Of a stretch of DNA of 64,000 nucleotides, positions 33,519-44,891 are shown piece by piece (the stretch's first letter is position 1; each line of letters opens with the position of its first letter). Both the position numbers and the translations under genes were made by a program. Below the pieces are notes generated by a model. The model ran no database searches and was not told the origin of the DNA. It saw only the letters and a program-made list of their open reading frames with translations. Source of the DNA: Prinsepia uniflora (Eukaryota; Streptophyta; Magnoliopsida; Rosales; Rosaceae); the NCBI GenBank assembly GCA_032719365.1, contig CM064873.1:6854501-6918500 (forward strand), given 5' to 3'.

Positions 33519-35739
33519 GGTCGGGATTAATTTCTGACAAGTTTGTTAATTACTTTCATATCCCTGAAAAAAAAGAGAACTTGGTTTGGCCTTGGCTTGA
33601 GACAATTTGTGAGCTTTGGAAGTTGGGTTGTGGGTTTTGGCTTTGGTGTGTGGCTGGTCCCATTGGTGGCCCTTGTTTTTAGCTTTGACGGTTCTGCAAG
33701 CAAATATGAATTATTACAATAATCAACGGCTAGATATATTTTCTGAATTTATCAACGGTCAGATTTTGAGATTGTTGGCATATCGTATTTGGATAGTCGT
33801 TCTACTTGTAGTGTCAAACGGATACTTTTCTTTTCCGATTTAAACTAATCACATATTTTCTTTCCATTCCAATGCGGTGGATACATAAGTGAGCAGTAGG
33901 GAATTGTTAATGTTGACAAAAATGGACATCCATATTTAACTTTGATCGTTATTTTAATAAAAAAAAAAATTGATTTTTAATAATTATTATAATTTCAATT
34001 CATTTTTCGTTTTCAATTTTAATAGTATAGATTAGCCTTCGTCATTGGATCGGGTCAGGCAAGCCTGACCCAAAATTTTGGACTTGGGCCGGATCGGGCC
34101 TATTTCGTAATTTTTCAAGTCGGATCGGACGGGATTGGTAACAAATGGAAGCACATACCTTTCGTCAGGCCAAGTTTGGGCCGTTTTTTATCGGACTTTA
34201 TGGATCGGGCCTAATAAGCCCATTTAGGGCGGGCTCAATTGGGCTTTTTATAATGACTTATTCACAAATTATGGAGCTCGAAAAAATATAGGAAAGACAT
34301 GAAAGAGGGATTTTACGATTTGCTGAATTATTTTTATTAATATAATCCAATGATACTATCAAATAGAAAAAATATAATCCAATGATAATATACTTATCCG
34401 AGTAATAGTTGCATGATATCACTGTTGCTGGCGTCTTAAGGAGATTGAACAAAAACTGATGATAGGGAGGAAGAGCTGATGATAAACAAAAACTACATTA
34501 GCTCTCTATTGGAGAAAATAATGCGTCTATGAAGAGTGTAAACAAAATTAAATCTAAGACTAAGACCACCAATTGGTACCCAACCAACATGCATCCATCA
34601 AAGAGGATCATACAAAAACACACACACGAAAAAGTAGGCAGTCTTTATGTCACAAATCATATTTCATCTTCTTGTAAGGCTCTGTAGTAGTAACACTCTA
34701 CAAGATTTAGAATAAAACCTAAAAAGTCAACCAAATTGAAGTGTTTAGCTAACTATGGATATTTTAGACATTATCTTAGTATTTTCCTACCATCCACAAT
34801 CCACACCATACATTAACCAACCTGTATATTATGAGCCTAAATAGTCATTCAGATCTGGAGTATTTTTCTTTCCACTAAATAGTCATTTAAGTTTGTATTG
34901 GGTTGGATTAAAATATTATTCCTAATTAATAATTATTTTATATATTCGGACTTATGTGCCGAGTTTATACGGGTTGGGCTTATCAGACTCGAGCATATCG
35001 GGTTTAAACACCCTAAGCCCAAGTTCAACCCATAAACATTCAGGTCAAGATGGCCCATAATCCATAGTGGGCTGAGTTGAACTTTTTGTCAACGGGCCTA
35101 GCGAGTACCCACAAATCCATGGGATTCTGGACCAAATGGTGAAGACTATAAATCACTGAATTCTTTAACATGTTGATCCTGATTCTTTTAGTTTGCGTAG
35201 TTTTGATTATTTTGATATTTTTATAATTCCAGTCTATTCATCCCAATGTCAATGGTTCATATTCACTTTTGATTCATACCAATATTTTCATCCAATTCAT
35301 TGATGAATAAGGACTAGCAAAGGTTTAATAATCACAAGTAAAACGTCTATTTTTTTTAGAACGACTGAAAAATTCAATCTGATTTTACGACGTTCAAAAT
35401 AGATCTATGATACAAGAATGAGATACTAAATTAACTCATGATTTACATATAGATATCCGAAATAAATTAGTAATCCCAAATAGAGATACAAGAATCGAAC
35501 CTTGACTGAGAATTCCCATCTAAGTTATCACCCATGGCGGCACCTTGTGGTTGGTTCACCGTTAATTAATTATATTCATACAAATTTTAAAAAGAAAGTT
35601 ACAAAGGCAAAGTAACAAAATGACTTAAGAATTAAGATACAAGCCAATATTTCGTTTTATCAAAATTGTTGTTTAACTTTTCATCTCTTCAACATCTTCT
35701 GACTTTCCCGCGCTTTTCACTTGCTATCTTCCATTGTTA
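33519..35739. other. Head-to-head intergenic region with GGGCC-rich patches
   Basis: Spacer between the start codons of the J-domain and PPR genes. It must contain both promoters. Patches at about 34,041-34,255 and 34,960-35,105 are rich in GGGCC and CGGGTC motifs in both strands, resembling subterminal repeats of plant DNA transposons. Clear terminal repeats or target duplications are not visible. No gene is supported. Confidence 0.5.
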
Positions 35740-37323
35740 ATGCCTATATTTCAATCCTCGCCTGATTTCTACACAAAGCTGATCGAAATCTACGCTCGTG
35801 ATCGACAGCCGCGCTGGGCAAGAGTTCTCCACGCCCATTTACTCACCAATGGCTTGGCCCGTCTGACCCATTTTGCCTCCAAGCTCATTTCTTTGTACGT
35901 AGCCTGCGGCCAAATCGTCCATGCACGGAACCTGTTCGACGAATTTCCCCACACAAACGTACGTCGCTGGTTTGCTCTCATTGGAGCTTACGCTCGTCTT
36001 GGGTTCTACCAGCAGGCGATGGGCGTGTTCTGTGAGATGCAAAGAGAGGTTCCAAGGCCCAACAAGGTTGTTTTTCCCAGTGTTCTCAAAGCATGTGGGC
36101 ATCTCTCGGATATTAAAACGGGTGAGAAACTTCACGCCGTGGTGCTCCGATTCTCGTTTGAACTTGATGTTTTTGTTAGTAGCGCGCTCATTGATATGTA
36201 CTCGAAGAATAGGCGCGTAGAGAAGGCACATCAGGTGTTTGATATGATGGTGGAGAAAGATTTGGTGGCTTTGAATGCTATGGTTTCGGGGTTTGCTCAA
36301 CACGGGTTGGCGAAAGAAGCATTGGATTTGGTGGAGAAAATGCAAGTAGTGGGATTAAAGCCTAATTTGATTACTTGGAACAGTTTGGTTGCTGGGTTTT
36401 CACAGAAGGGTGATGAAGCTATGGCAGCTAATCTTTTTAAGCAAATGCGCCTTAACGGGATTGAGCCTGATGTTGTCTCTTGGACTGCGGTTATATCTGG
36501 GTTTGTGCAGAATTTTCAGGCCAATAAAGCTTTTCGAACATTTAATCTGATGTTGGGTCATGGATTGCGTCCAACTTCGAATACGATTAGCAGCCTCTTG
36601 CCTGCTTGCTCTGCGATTGCAAATGTCAAGTGTGGGAAGGAGATTCATGGCTACTCGTTTGTTATAGGAGTTGAGGAAGATGTGTATGTCAGGAGTGCTC
36701 TCATTGACATGTACGCGAAATGCGGGTTTATACATGAAGCAAAGGCATTGTTTTGCAAGATGTTTGAAAAGAACACGGTGACATGGAATTCGATGATCTT
36801 TGGATACGCAAATCACGGGCATTGCAATGAGGCAATTGAGGTTTTCAACCAGATGAAGAATGAAGACGATAAGAAACTTGATTACCTGACGTTCGTAGCA
36901 GTTCTCACGGCTTGCTGCCATGCCGGGATGATTGAAATGGGAGAGAGCTTGTTCAGATTGATGCAGGAAAGGTATGGGATTGTGCCGAGACTAGAGCATT
37001 ATGCTTGCATGGTTGATCTTCTAGGGCGAGCAGGGAAGCTCACCGAGGCTTATGCTATGATTCAGGCGATGCCAATGAAGCCAGATTTGTTTGTATGGGG
37101 AGCATTGTTAGGAGCATGTCGGAATTATGGGGATATAGATCTTGGTGAAGTGGCAGCAAAGCATCTATCGGAGCTAGAGCCAGAGAGTGCCGGAAACAAC
37201 CTGCTTTTGTCGCGTGTATACGCAGACTCCGGGAGTTGGGGGAATGTTGCAAGGTTGAAGAAATTGATGAAGAAGAACGATTTAAGAAGGCTTCCAGGAT
37301 GCAGTTGGATGGGAGCTGCCTGA
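35740..37323 (+). CDS. PLS/E-class pentatricopeptide repeat protein (At5g59600-like)
   Basis: An intronless 527-residue protein; the ATG at 35,740 is used (an in-frame TTG lies just upstream). It is built of tandem PPR motifs with the typical blocks LIDMYSKN, NAMVSGFAQHG, PNLITWNSLVAGFSQ, PDVVSWTAVISGFVQNF, LIDMYAKCG, NSMIFGYANHG, LTACCHAGM, LEHYACMVDLLGRAGKL and KPDLFVWGALLGACRN. It ends with the E motif and no DYW domain. PLS-class PPR proteins bind organellar RNA sequence-specifically, and E-class members usually support C-to-U editing. Its RNA target is unknown. By memory the closest Arabidopsis protein is At5g59600 (PCMP-E class), consistent with the neighbouring J-protein and LUX/BOA genes. 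A strong N-terminal targeting signal is not obvious. Confidence 0.95.
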   Translation: MPIFQSSPDFYTKLIEIYARDRQPRWARVLHAHLLTNGLARLTHFASKLISLYVACGQIVHARNLFDEFPHTNVRRWFALIGAYARLGFYQQAMGVFCEMQREVPRPNKVVFPSVLKACGHLSDIKTGEKLHAVVLRFSFELDVFVSSALIDMYSKNRRVEKAHQVFDMMVEKDLVALNAMVSGFAQHGLAKEALDLVEKMQVVGLKPNLITWNSLVAGFSQKGDEAMAANLFKQMRLNGIEPDVVSWTAVISGFVQNFQANKAFRTFNLMLGHGLRPTSNTISSLLPACSAIANVKCGKEIHGYSFVIGVEEDVYVRSALIDMYAKCGFIHEAKALFCKMFEKNTVTWNSMIFGYANHGHCNEAIEVFNQMKNEDDKKLDYLTFVAVLTACCHAGMIEMGESLFRLMQERYGIVPRLEHYACMVDLLGRAGKLTEAYAMIQAMPMKPDLFVWGALLGACRNYGDIDLGEVAAKHLSELEPESAGNNLLLSRVYADSGSWGNVARLKKLMKKNDLRRLPGCSWMGAA

Positions 37324-39306
37324 TATATAAAACCAGAACTCAAGTCTCTTACCCTTCTGAATTAGCAAACACTCGAGATATGAAATTTAACTGCTATTGT
37401 TCAGTAGACATGAACAAGAAGCAAGTTTACATGAAGTGAAAAAAAAAAAAAAAAAAAAAAAAAACTCAGTTACAATCTGTAGAGATACATTGTGATTATT
37501 TTAGTTGATATATCATAAATAATGAATAGTTAACCGTGCTATCCAGCCATTACTGTCATTGTAGCCGCCACCGGTTTATCTGATGAAGCCCCCATCTCTA
37601 CAGTCGGAAAAATCTGCAAGTAATGTGCATAATGCTGTGGTGAAATCAATATGAGAACCAAGTGAAAAATCATAAACCTAACGCTATAAAGAATTTATCA
37701 ACATCTACATCCATCCCTGTTCATATAATCTAGCAATAACTCGTCTTCACAAACTGTTGTAATGACTAATAATCACTATACGTATAAGGAACCGTAATCA
37801 ATGCACAAAATACAGATGAATTCAAAGATTATAATTGCCTCCTGATCCACTGAGTTACAAAAAACCACCATAAATTTGCTCTAGCAGTACAAAACAATGC
37901 ACAAGCAAGTTCTCGTAGATCAGAATGCAAGAGGAACCTTACAAATAATAGGAAGAACATAAATCTGTACAGGGAAATGTTACACTTTCATTATTATAAA
38001 AAGCATCAGACAAAGGAGAACACATCTAAGATGTAGATTGAAGCAATTGCAAAATTACTAATATACAAAATGGACAATGGTAGTTACATAAACGTGAAGG
38101 AATTTAAAAAAAAAAATGGCAAGGTTATAAAACCATTCAACACAGTACTGAACAACAGCTAAGTGGCATTGGCCATATTTTTATTGACTTCTTTTCCATT
38201 GATTCTGGAAAGAAAAGGCTTAATACCTTATTGATACAAAAGAATATATCAACTAAGAACAGGTTAAGATTTAAGAATGTGCTCAACGCCTCAATGCCAA
38301 CTATGTAGACTAGGAACGAACCTCCCTTTGTTAGGTATCTGGGAATAGATAGATGTATACATTTAGGGAGGGAAGTTTTGTTACATTGGCCGATTCATTC
38401 AAAATCCATATGTCTCTAAAGTGTCTCCACATAATTCCTAAGAACCCTTCCCATGCTTGTCAGGTTTGGGATTACCAATCAAGCAAGCTTACAGGTTGAG
38501 TTCCAAGAGTTAGCTTCAACCAACTTGCTGAAACTTCTGAATCTACACAAAAACATACATTAAATATTCTGAAATTCTTAAGCAGTAATCAATAGAAAAC
38601 TGCATCACATACGCAAACGATTGCAACTACAACCAACCCCAGAAGCTGCTATAAGGTATAAACTCTTGCTAAAGATGGCCAGCTTTAGAGCAGAAATTTG
38701 ATTATGCATAACCCATTTGCATAGACTATAATAAATATGGATGACAACTTATTACTTGGAAATGCAAAAAAGATCATGGATTATGACTTGGGATGACAAC
38801 TTCAAATTATCAAATGGAAATCACCATTTGAAGCCCACAGAAGTGGAAGGTATCACTTATAATACCCTAGTCTGAGAGGCATAAACTCAACTACAGTGCA
38901 GTTGACATTCAAAGACCATACTAGTGCCTCAAAATGGATTTAGAACTTCACAAAAAAATTCTACAACTATTCAGATTTTACCGTTCAAATTCAGGACAGA
39001 AAAGTAGTCTAAACTTTTTAGAGTGACTGGTTCTTCCCACCACTGACTATGTTATTTTAGGTAATGCCAGCAAATCCTTCTATACATTTGTAGGGGAATC
39101 AAAATCGGTAGGGTTCGCTCCAATCATTAGCCATAATATAGATAGTAAACAACCAGTCGATTAAACTAAGCAAATGATAGAATCAAATCCTAATTTCCCA
39201 GCACAGATTCCTAATTTGAAATTCACCAAGCTCCAATTGTACAAAAATTCAATCTATAAGCTCAAGAAACTGACTCACCTCAGCTTAATTATGCACACAG
39301 CTCATA
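37324..39306. other. Intergenic, tail-to-tail between PPR and LUX
   Basis: It holds the 3' UTRs of the two converging genes and AT-rich spacer. A run of 26 A lies at 37,439-37,464. No further gene is supported, although a short minus-strand exon-like frame (37,545-37,616) was noted. Confidence 0.5.
37439..37464 (+). repeat. A-homopolymer, 26 bp
   Basis: An uninterrupted run of A starts 116 bp after the stop codon of the intronless PPR gene, on its sense strand. It may be a chance homopolymer or the trace of an ancient retroposition event. Confidence 0.8.
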
Positions 39307-40275
39307 TTATTTATCATTTGGGGCAGCATGTGGGTACGACACCATGGAACTCATGTTGCAATGGTGCGATTCGAACCCGTGATACCCACCCGCTCCCCCA
39401 CCAGGCATGCCCATGTGCCCGGGCCTGTGTGTCAACCCGAGAACGGGTACGGGCATCATGCCCGGTGGGTATGGCATCGGAAACGAGAACTGCCCACTTC
39501 CATTTCCATGCCCGTGGCTCTGACTCGCCTGACCCGACCCGCCAGCCGACTCCTGATGCAAGCTCTGCGGTATAGGCGTCGTCGCGAATAGCTGGTCAGA
39601 TGACGACGGCCCAACATCGCCCGATAAGCCCTGCATCCTCTTCAAGTAGAGCCGATACTTCTGCAAGTGGCTCGCCACATTTTCTCGGGTCAAGCCTTCA
39701 ACGTTCATCAGCTGCATAATCGTTTTGGGCACCGCGTTCTTGATCCCTAGATGAGCCACCACGTCAACGAACCGCTTGTGCAACTGCGGGGTCCACACGA
39801 GCCTCGGCCGCTTCAGCGTCCGAGCTGACGTGTCGTCCGCAGAGAAATTCTCCGTCCTCAGCGCCGAATCCGCCTCCTCCGTACAATCGATCTTCCGCGA
39901 CTTTCTCGAATCAGATCCGGCGTTTCCGTACCGGTCGTTCTCGTCGACCTCAACGACCATCGGCTCCACGTCGTCGCTCCGATTTTCATCGAACGACTTG
40001 TAGTTCGATGAAAACCCCTGAGACTGAGCTGCGCCGCGGAGCGTCGAGACCGTCTTCTGTGACGCGCGGTTGACATCGATGGCCGTACGGCACGGCTCCG
40101 GCGAGATGCTGAACGCCGAGGCTAATTCGATTGGGATCAGCGGCTGAGATAGCGGCGTTAGATCGTCGGCGCTCGGCAGGCCTGCCTCCCACTCCAGAAC
40201 TCGCGTCTCTTGGTCACCGTCGTTTCCGCCGCTGCCACCGCCTTCGTACTCGCTCATCCTCACCTCTTCGCCCAT
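39307..40275 (-). CDS. LUX: LUX ARRHYTHMO / BOA-type GARP transcription factor
   Basis: An intronless minus-strand frame of 322 residues, the length expected for LUX (323 in Arabidopsis by memory). The single MYB-like GARP domain lies at about 155-214 and contains RPRLVWTPQLHKRFVDVV, AVPKTIMQLMNVEGLTREN and SHLQKYR (203-208). The N-terminal VLEWEAGLPSADDLTPLSQ block and a glycine/proline-rich C-terminus also match the family. LUX is the DNA-binding subunit of the evening complex with ELF3 and ELF4. It binds GATWCG sites and represses morning genes and PIFs at dusk. LUX and its paralogue BOA cannot be separated by sequence alone; one gene here may represent both. Acts in the nucleus. Confidence 0.95.
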   Translation of the reverse strand: MGEEVRMSEYEGGGSGGNDGDQETRVLEWEAGLPSADDLTPLSQPLIPIELASAFSISPEPCRTAIDVNRASQKTVSTLRGAAQSQGFSSNYKSFDENRSDDVEPMVVEVDENDRYGNAGSDSRKSRKIDCTEEADSALRTENFSADDTSARTLKRPRLVWTPQLHKRFVDVVAHLGIKNAVPKTIMQLMNVEGLTRENVASHLQKYRLYLKRMQGLSGDVGPSSSDQLFATTPIPQSLHQESAGGSGQASQSHGHGNGSGQFSFPMPYPPGMMPVPVLGLTHRPGHMGMPGGGAGGYHGFESHHCNMSSMVSYPHAAPNDK

Positions 40276-40462
40276 TGCAACACTTCAAGCTCTGTCTCTA
40301 TCTCCTTTTTTTTCCAACTTTTTGTTTTCTTTTTTAGGTAGTTATCTTCATCTAGGTCTGAATTGTTCGTGTCAGTATCGGATCGGATTGGGAGAAAATC
40401 AGGGGAGAGACGAAGACTATGGAGAAGAAGAAGAAGGAAGAAGTTAGATAAATAATTCTTAA

Positions 40463-40719
40463 GATTCGGAGATGCGTTTGGGAAATGAGAAAACGAGGGA
40501 AAATTATAAAAAAGAAAACCTCATCATTTTATTTATTTTTTAATTTTCATTTTTGCGCTTTGTGATAGGAAAAAGTGCAATATCTGATTCCAACTTGTGC
40601 CAACGTGGACGACTTAGCCGGACATTTTAGATCTTCTAAATATCTCATATTTTCCTCACACTTCCCTACTCGCTGCCTTTGAATGCCACTGCCTACTCGC
40701 TCTAAAACTCTTACACGTG
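40463..40719 (-). promoter_or_regulatory. Candidate clock/light motifs upstream of LUX
   Basis: Upstream of the LUX start (which is at 40,275) I see GATTCG at 40,463-40,468, a possible LUX binding site (GATWCG). AAATATCT at 40,638-40,645 is one base short of the evening element. A G-box CACGTG lies at 40,714-40,719. Such short motifs occur by chance; together they fit known clock control of LUX. Confidence 0.35.
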
Positions 40720-40799
40720 TCACTGCACCAAACTTTTGAGTTATGGCGTAATTTATTGAAGTATTGAAGTGTCGATACAAATTTATCGCTAGTTAAATT

Positions 40800-41390
40800 T
40801 ACGGATATATTATTAGTTAAATTTATAAATATCTCTCTTCAAATATCACTATCGATATCAATATCATTTATGGTTAACAAAAATGGCGGAAATTTAGTCT
40901 AAAAGTTGAAAATTTTTAATGAAATTTAAAAAAAAACTAAAGTACCTAATAATAATTATATAAGACTAATAAAAACTATAAAATGATTTTAATATAATAA
41001 ATATGTGATGAATAATATGATAGAATATTAGTCTGACGATGAATAATAATAATCCTAAATTATAATCATGTTATTTAAATTCTTTCAATTAAAACATATA
41101 TTCTAAATTAGACTTTGATAATGATACAAAGTTAAGGAGAAAAACACATATCTTCTAAATTAAAATATATATTATAAATTAAAACAAGTATTACCAAATA
41201 TGTGAGTTAAGTTATATTCTATATTAAAATATATATTACCAAAACATATTAGCAAATACAAAATTAGAGATTTTGAAAAAGAAAAAAAAAAGGTAAAGCA
41301 GAAAAAAAAAAATTCGTTAATAAACTAACTAAAATCAAAACCCAACGTTTCATCACCATGTTGTTGTGGTTTAGCCGTTTTTGTTGGAAA
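40800..41390. other. AT-rich intergenic stretch
   Basis: Very AT-rich DNA with repeated ATTAAAATATATATT-like words, beyond the LUX promoter and before the disrupted sequence flanking the solo LTR. No gene, RNA or clear transposon end is seen. Confidence 0.5.
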
Positions 41391-41578
41391 GACTCAAAAG
41401 AGAGAGTCTAGAACTCTCAAGGCTGAATCGTTCTCGACAACTGAAATAAAGAGGCCAAGAAAGGTAGAGAGTCTAACTCAGCCGAGAGGTTCCAACTTCC
41501 AACGCTTCCAGAGCCTGTGCTTCTGTCAATTGCTTCAAGAGGATCGTTCAGACGTTGATAGGTTCGAGGGATTTGAGA

Positions 41579-44500
41579 TGACAGGACCCATCCCAATCCC
41601 CCCGGGATTACCGTGGAATGTGCCATGCTCCCGTCCAACAAGGGGTGTCAGACAAGGGATAACCAAGAGCTACTGCCCAAACGGGCCATCCAGAGTGCGC
41701 AAGGACCGATGGAGGAGGTGTGCAATGTCTCAGTCTCTGCTGCAATCGCATCCGTAATCAACCTGAAGGGCATTAAAACCAAAAGCTGTGAGTGGACAAA
41801 AAAAACCAATAAGTTTACCAAATACATTTATAAGACATTTATGCCCTCCAATAAAAACGTGTGCATGCCACAAAAAACCAGTAACCAAAACGTTTGCTCA
41901 ACCGAGCCATTAGGGCCTTAGCCCAAAAACCGTTAACCAAAAACCAAGTGTGGGAACTCAGCCCAAAACCGTGGAATACCACCACCATACATATTAAAAC
42001 CATGTGGGTCACCACCCACTACCATAAATGAACATTAATTCAAAATCCGAAACCATTTAGGGTCCCTGACCCGACATACCATTTCATAACCAATAATCCA
42101 TTTTATTCACTAATCCATATTTTACCATTACCATCACCTGCATCCCAGATGCTTAGCGTCCCAGACGCTAGACGTCCCTGACGTCATATCTCACGGTTTC
42201 ATAAGCTACGCGTGCTGCCCGGGGTCTCTCCGGGTCCATATATCTGACATCCCTGATGTCTGACGTCCCTGACGTCAATCATAGCAATCCTGCTCCTGAG
42301 TCATCATACGGTCCGGCTGCTCCGTATAATGACCCCTCGCAGGCAATGCACCGTGACTTCCCCAGTGTCCCAGACATCTGGAGGAGACCATCATATATCC
42401 TTGTATCCAGATGGTATATGGAAAACAGTTTTATTAAATCCTTTTATCACATTATTACCATTGGGCCCTGCCCGAAATTTCCATAAAACCACATAATTCC
42501 ATTTAGGGTCCCTGACCCAAAATCACCATTATAAAATATAGGGTCCCTGACCCGAAATCACATTTACTATCCAACTGGGCCTCATGCCCGATTTTATAAA
42601 CCACTGGGCCCACGGCCCGATTTGTAAACCAACTGGGCCCGCAGCCCGACTTATAAACCCACTGGGCCCACGGCCCGAATTCACAAATCAACTGGGCCCC
42701 TGGCCCGATAATATAACTCAAATGGGTCTCAGCCCGATTTCATACCAACTGGGCCCCTGGCCCGATTTCATTAACCAACTGGGCCCCCGGCCCGATTCTC
42801 AAATGGACTCCAAGTCCGAAATTTCCAAAACAAGTGGGCCTCAAGCCCGAGTTCATATTTCCAATTTCAAAACCATTTCATCATATTATTTATTTAACCA
42901 CAAGCACACAAAACCACAAATAAACCGTTAATCCCGATATACGTGAAATACGGAAAACACCTCGAAATACGTGCAACATAACCAAAATCAATGCTCACAA
43001 ATACCATCATAGAAATCATGTATATAAACCATATAACACATTTAAGCATGCATAGGATTTATAAAACCAAAGTCCACTCACAGACCGTTTTAACCGTGTG
43101 CCTCGATACGCGTGCCACCGGCCCTCCCGGGCCACACCACTATCACCGGGACTCCCAATCCTGTCCAAATTACATTAGAGGGTTACTAACCTCATCATTA
43201 ACATCCTATCAAAGTCCCGTAATTTTCCCGAATTGTTACTTATTTTTAAACTTAATTAAAAACTTTCGGACATCCCGAACACTATCGAGACGGTGTCCGA
43301 TCAACCCGAAACCAATTCCAAAATGTCCGTTACATTAAATGGGACAGAAGTCATGTTGACCTCACCTCGAGATTCGCGCCCACGCGCCGTCACGCGCCGC
43401 CGTGAGTGGCTGCGCGTGAAACTCACGCGCCTGCTACAGTGTCACCAGCCCAACCCGTTTGTCTGGTAAACGGGTCCAATTCACCCACGACACAACCCGG
43501 TTCCAATCCTATCAATTCAGCCTTAATTACAACAATTGATCATTCCATTAGCTTCGTTTTAAGTTTAATTTAAGTTCTGTAACATTGATTACACAAGACC
43601 GTACCTACAACTCCACGATTCGATGATGAACACCAAGAACACCCGTCCGTTGTTCATCCTTCGAACCCCATCCATTTCAATCGATATCCTGAAATTGATT
43701 CAACCAGAAGCTTCCATGGACTCCGTAGATCATTTCCCCCAACCCAATTGCTTCAATCCAGTGTTCAATCGTCACGACACAAACTCGAGCACCGTCACTG
43801 TTCATCAATGGAGGTCCATCGATCTCGATCAGTTTCCTTCAATTGATGAACCCAGAAGCATCGTGGGATCATGAGGAGTAGTTTCCCCACCTCAATTGCA
43901 TCCAACGAAGCCTCCAATTCCACGACTCAGCTTCGATTTCTTCCTCTGTCACCAAGCTCGATCAGAGCCAAAACGGCACCATTCCTTCTCGTTTTTGATG
44001 TGGATCGACTCGTCTCAACCTCAGGAAGATGTTTGTAACCTCCAATTCGATCATCACAGCCCAATTCCTTCAATTTGATTTTCCCTCCCAAAACTCAATT
44101 TTTCGAATTCTCAGTTCTTCCTCACTGCCACTCTCTCGTGTTTACCCAGTTGAAATCACACTCAACTCACTCACAATTCGCACTCTCAGGTTCAGCAATG
44201 GAAGAGGAATCAAGGGTGGGAGAAAACTGGATTTGGTTGTACACGGTTAAGAAAACACAAATGGAATTAATGGAAATTAAAATGATTAATTAATTAATTA
44301 ATAAATATTAAAACATCATAATGATGTTTCCCCTAAGACAAGGATTCTGGTTTCAAGGGATGAGTGACACTTGTCACTCATCCAGGTGTGTAGGGTCAAC
44401 GGTCACTATTCATTATTATAATATTATTTTAATCCCGGCCTCGGTTCGTTAGTTCGTTTCCTTGACCATAACGTCGTCGTCGGATCTCCGATTTCGGCAT

Positions 44501-44891
44501 GCCGCCTGTCGTTGGATTCGTATCGACGATACCTACGTAACGGTCCTTGGCCCTCGTCCATCGGACCTCCCGATCAAAAAGTCAACATTTGGCCCCTAAT
44601 AAGCCAAATTACCAAAATACCCCTCAACTTCCGAACACCATAACTTCCTCTACGAATGTCGGAATCGAACGTGCCACCTGTCTATGAACTCGTGACGTCC
44701 CGAACTACGTCACGGTCATCAGTCAAAGTCCATTTGACCGCCCGAACAAAAAGTCAACATTTTGCCCACGACCAGGGGCAAAACGGTCATTTTGCACATT
44801 TTGTCCGATTCCGCCCTACTAACCACCGTTCAACCTCGCTAATCAAGATTAGTCACTAAACTAATCCCGGAATTCGGGACGGGTCGTTACA
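41579..44891 (-). mobile_element. Solo LTR, minus strand, target duplication TGAGA
   Basis: On the minus strand it begins TGTAACGACCCGTCCCG at 44,891 and ends GGGATGGGTCCTGTCA at 41,579; length is 3,313 bp. TGAGA is present at 41,574-41,578 and 44,892-44,896. It has the paired TGACG box (44,692-44,713), CGCG box (43,377-43,433), the complementary boxes (43,072-43,081 and 41,788-41,797) and a long array of GGGC-type hairpins between them. Short open frames inside are not genes. Confidence 0.94.
42463..42848. repeat. Array of 13 GGGC-N-GCCC hairpin units
   Basis: Units start at 42,463, 42,505, 42,541, 42,577, 42,606, 42,635, 42,664, 42,694, 42,724, 42,751, 42,781, 42,805 and 42,836, mostly spaced 24-42 bp. 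Most have the form GGGCCNNNGGCCC. Variants GGGTCCCTGACCC and GGACTCCAAGTCC change both arms together, so the stem is kept while the sequence drifts. A conserved CGA usually follows the right arm. Confidence 0.85.

Noticed and set aside
35505..35545. tRNA-like or SINE-like sequence (AATCGAACCTTGAC)
   Set aside because: Only the T-arm-like word is present; no internal promoter pair or poly(A)/T tail of a SINE is evident.
37545..37623. Possible last coding exon on the minus strand after a TTGCAG acceptor (EMGASSDKPVAATMTVMAG)
   Set aside because: No upstream exons could be found before LUX and no domain is recognised. It may be chance or part of a 3' UTR.
39355..39395. tRNA-like T-arm word (minus strand GGGTTCGAATC)
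   Set aside because: It lies inside the LUX coding frame (encoding GFES). No acceptor stem, D arm or anticodon arm can be drawn around it.
42463..42848. Regularly spaced repeats resembling a CRISPR array
   Set aside because: The window is plant nuclear DNA. Repeats are only 11-13 bp, vary in sequence, and lie inside an LTR; no cas genes are present.
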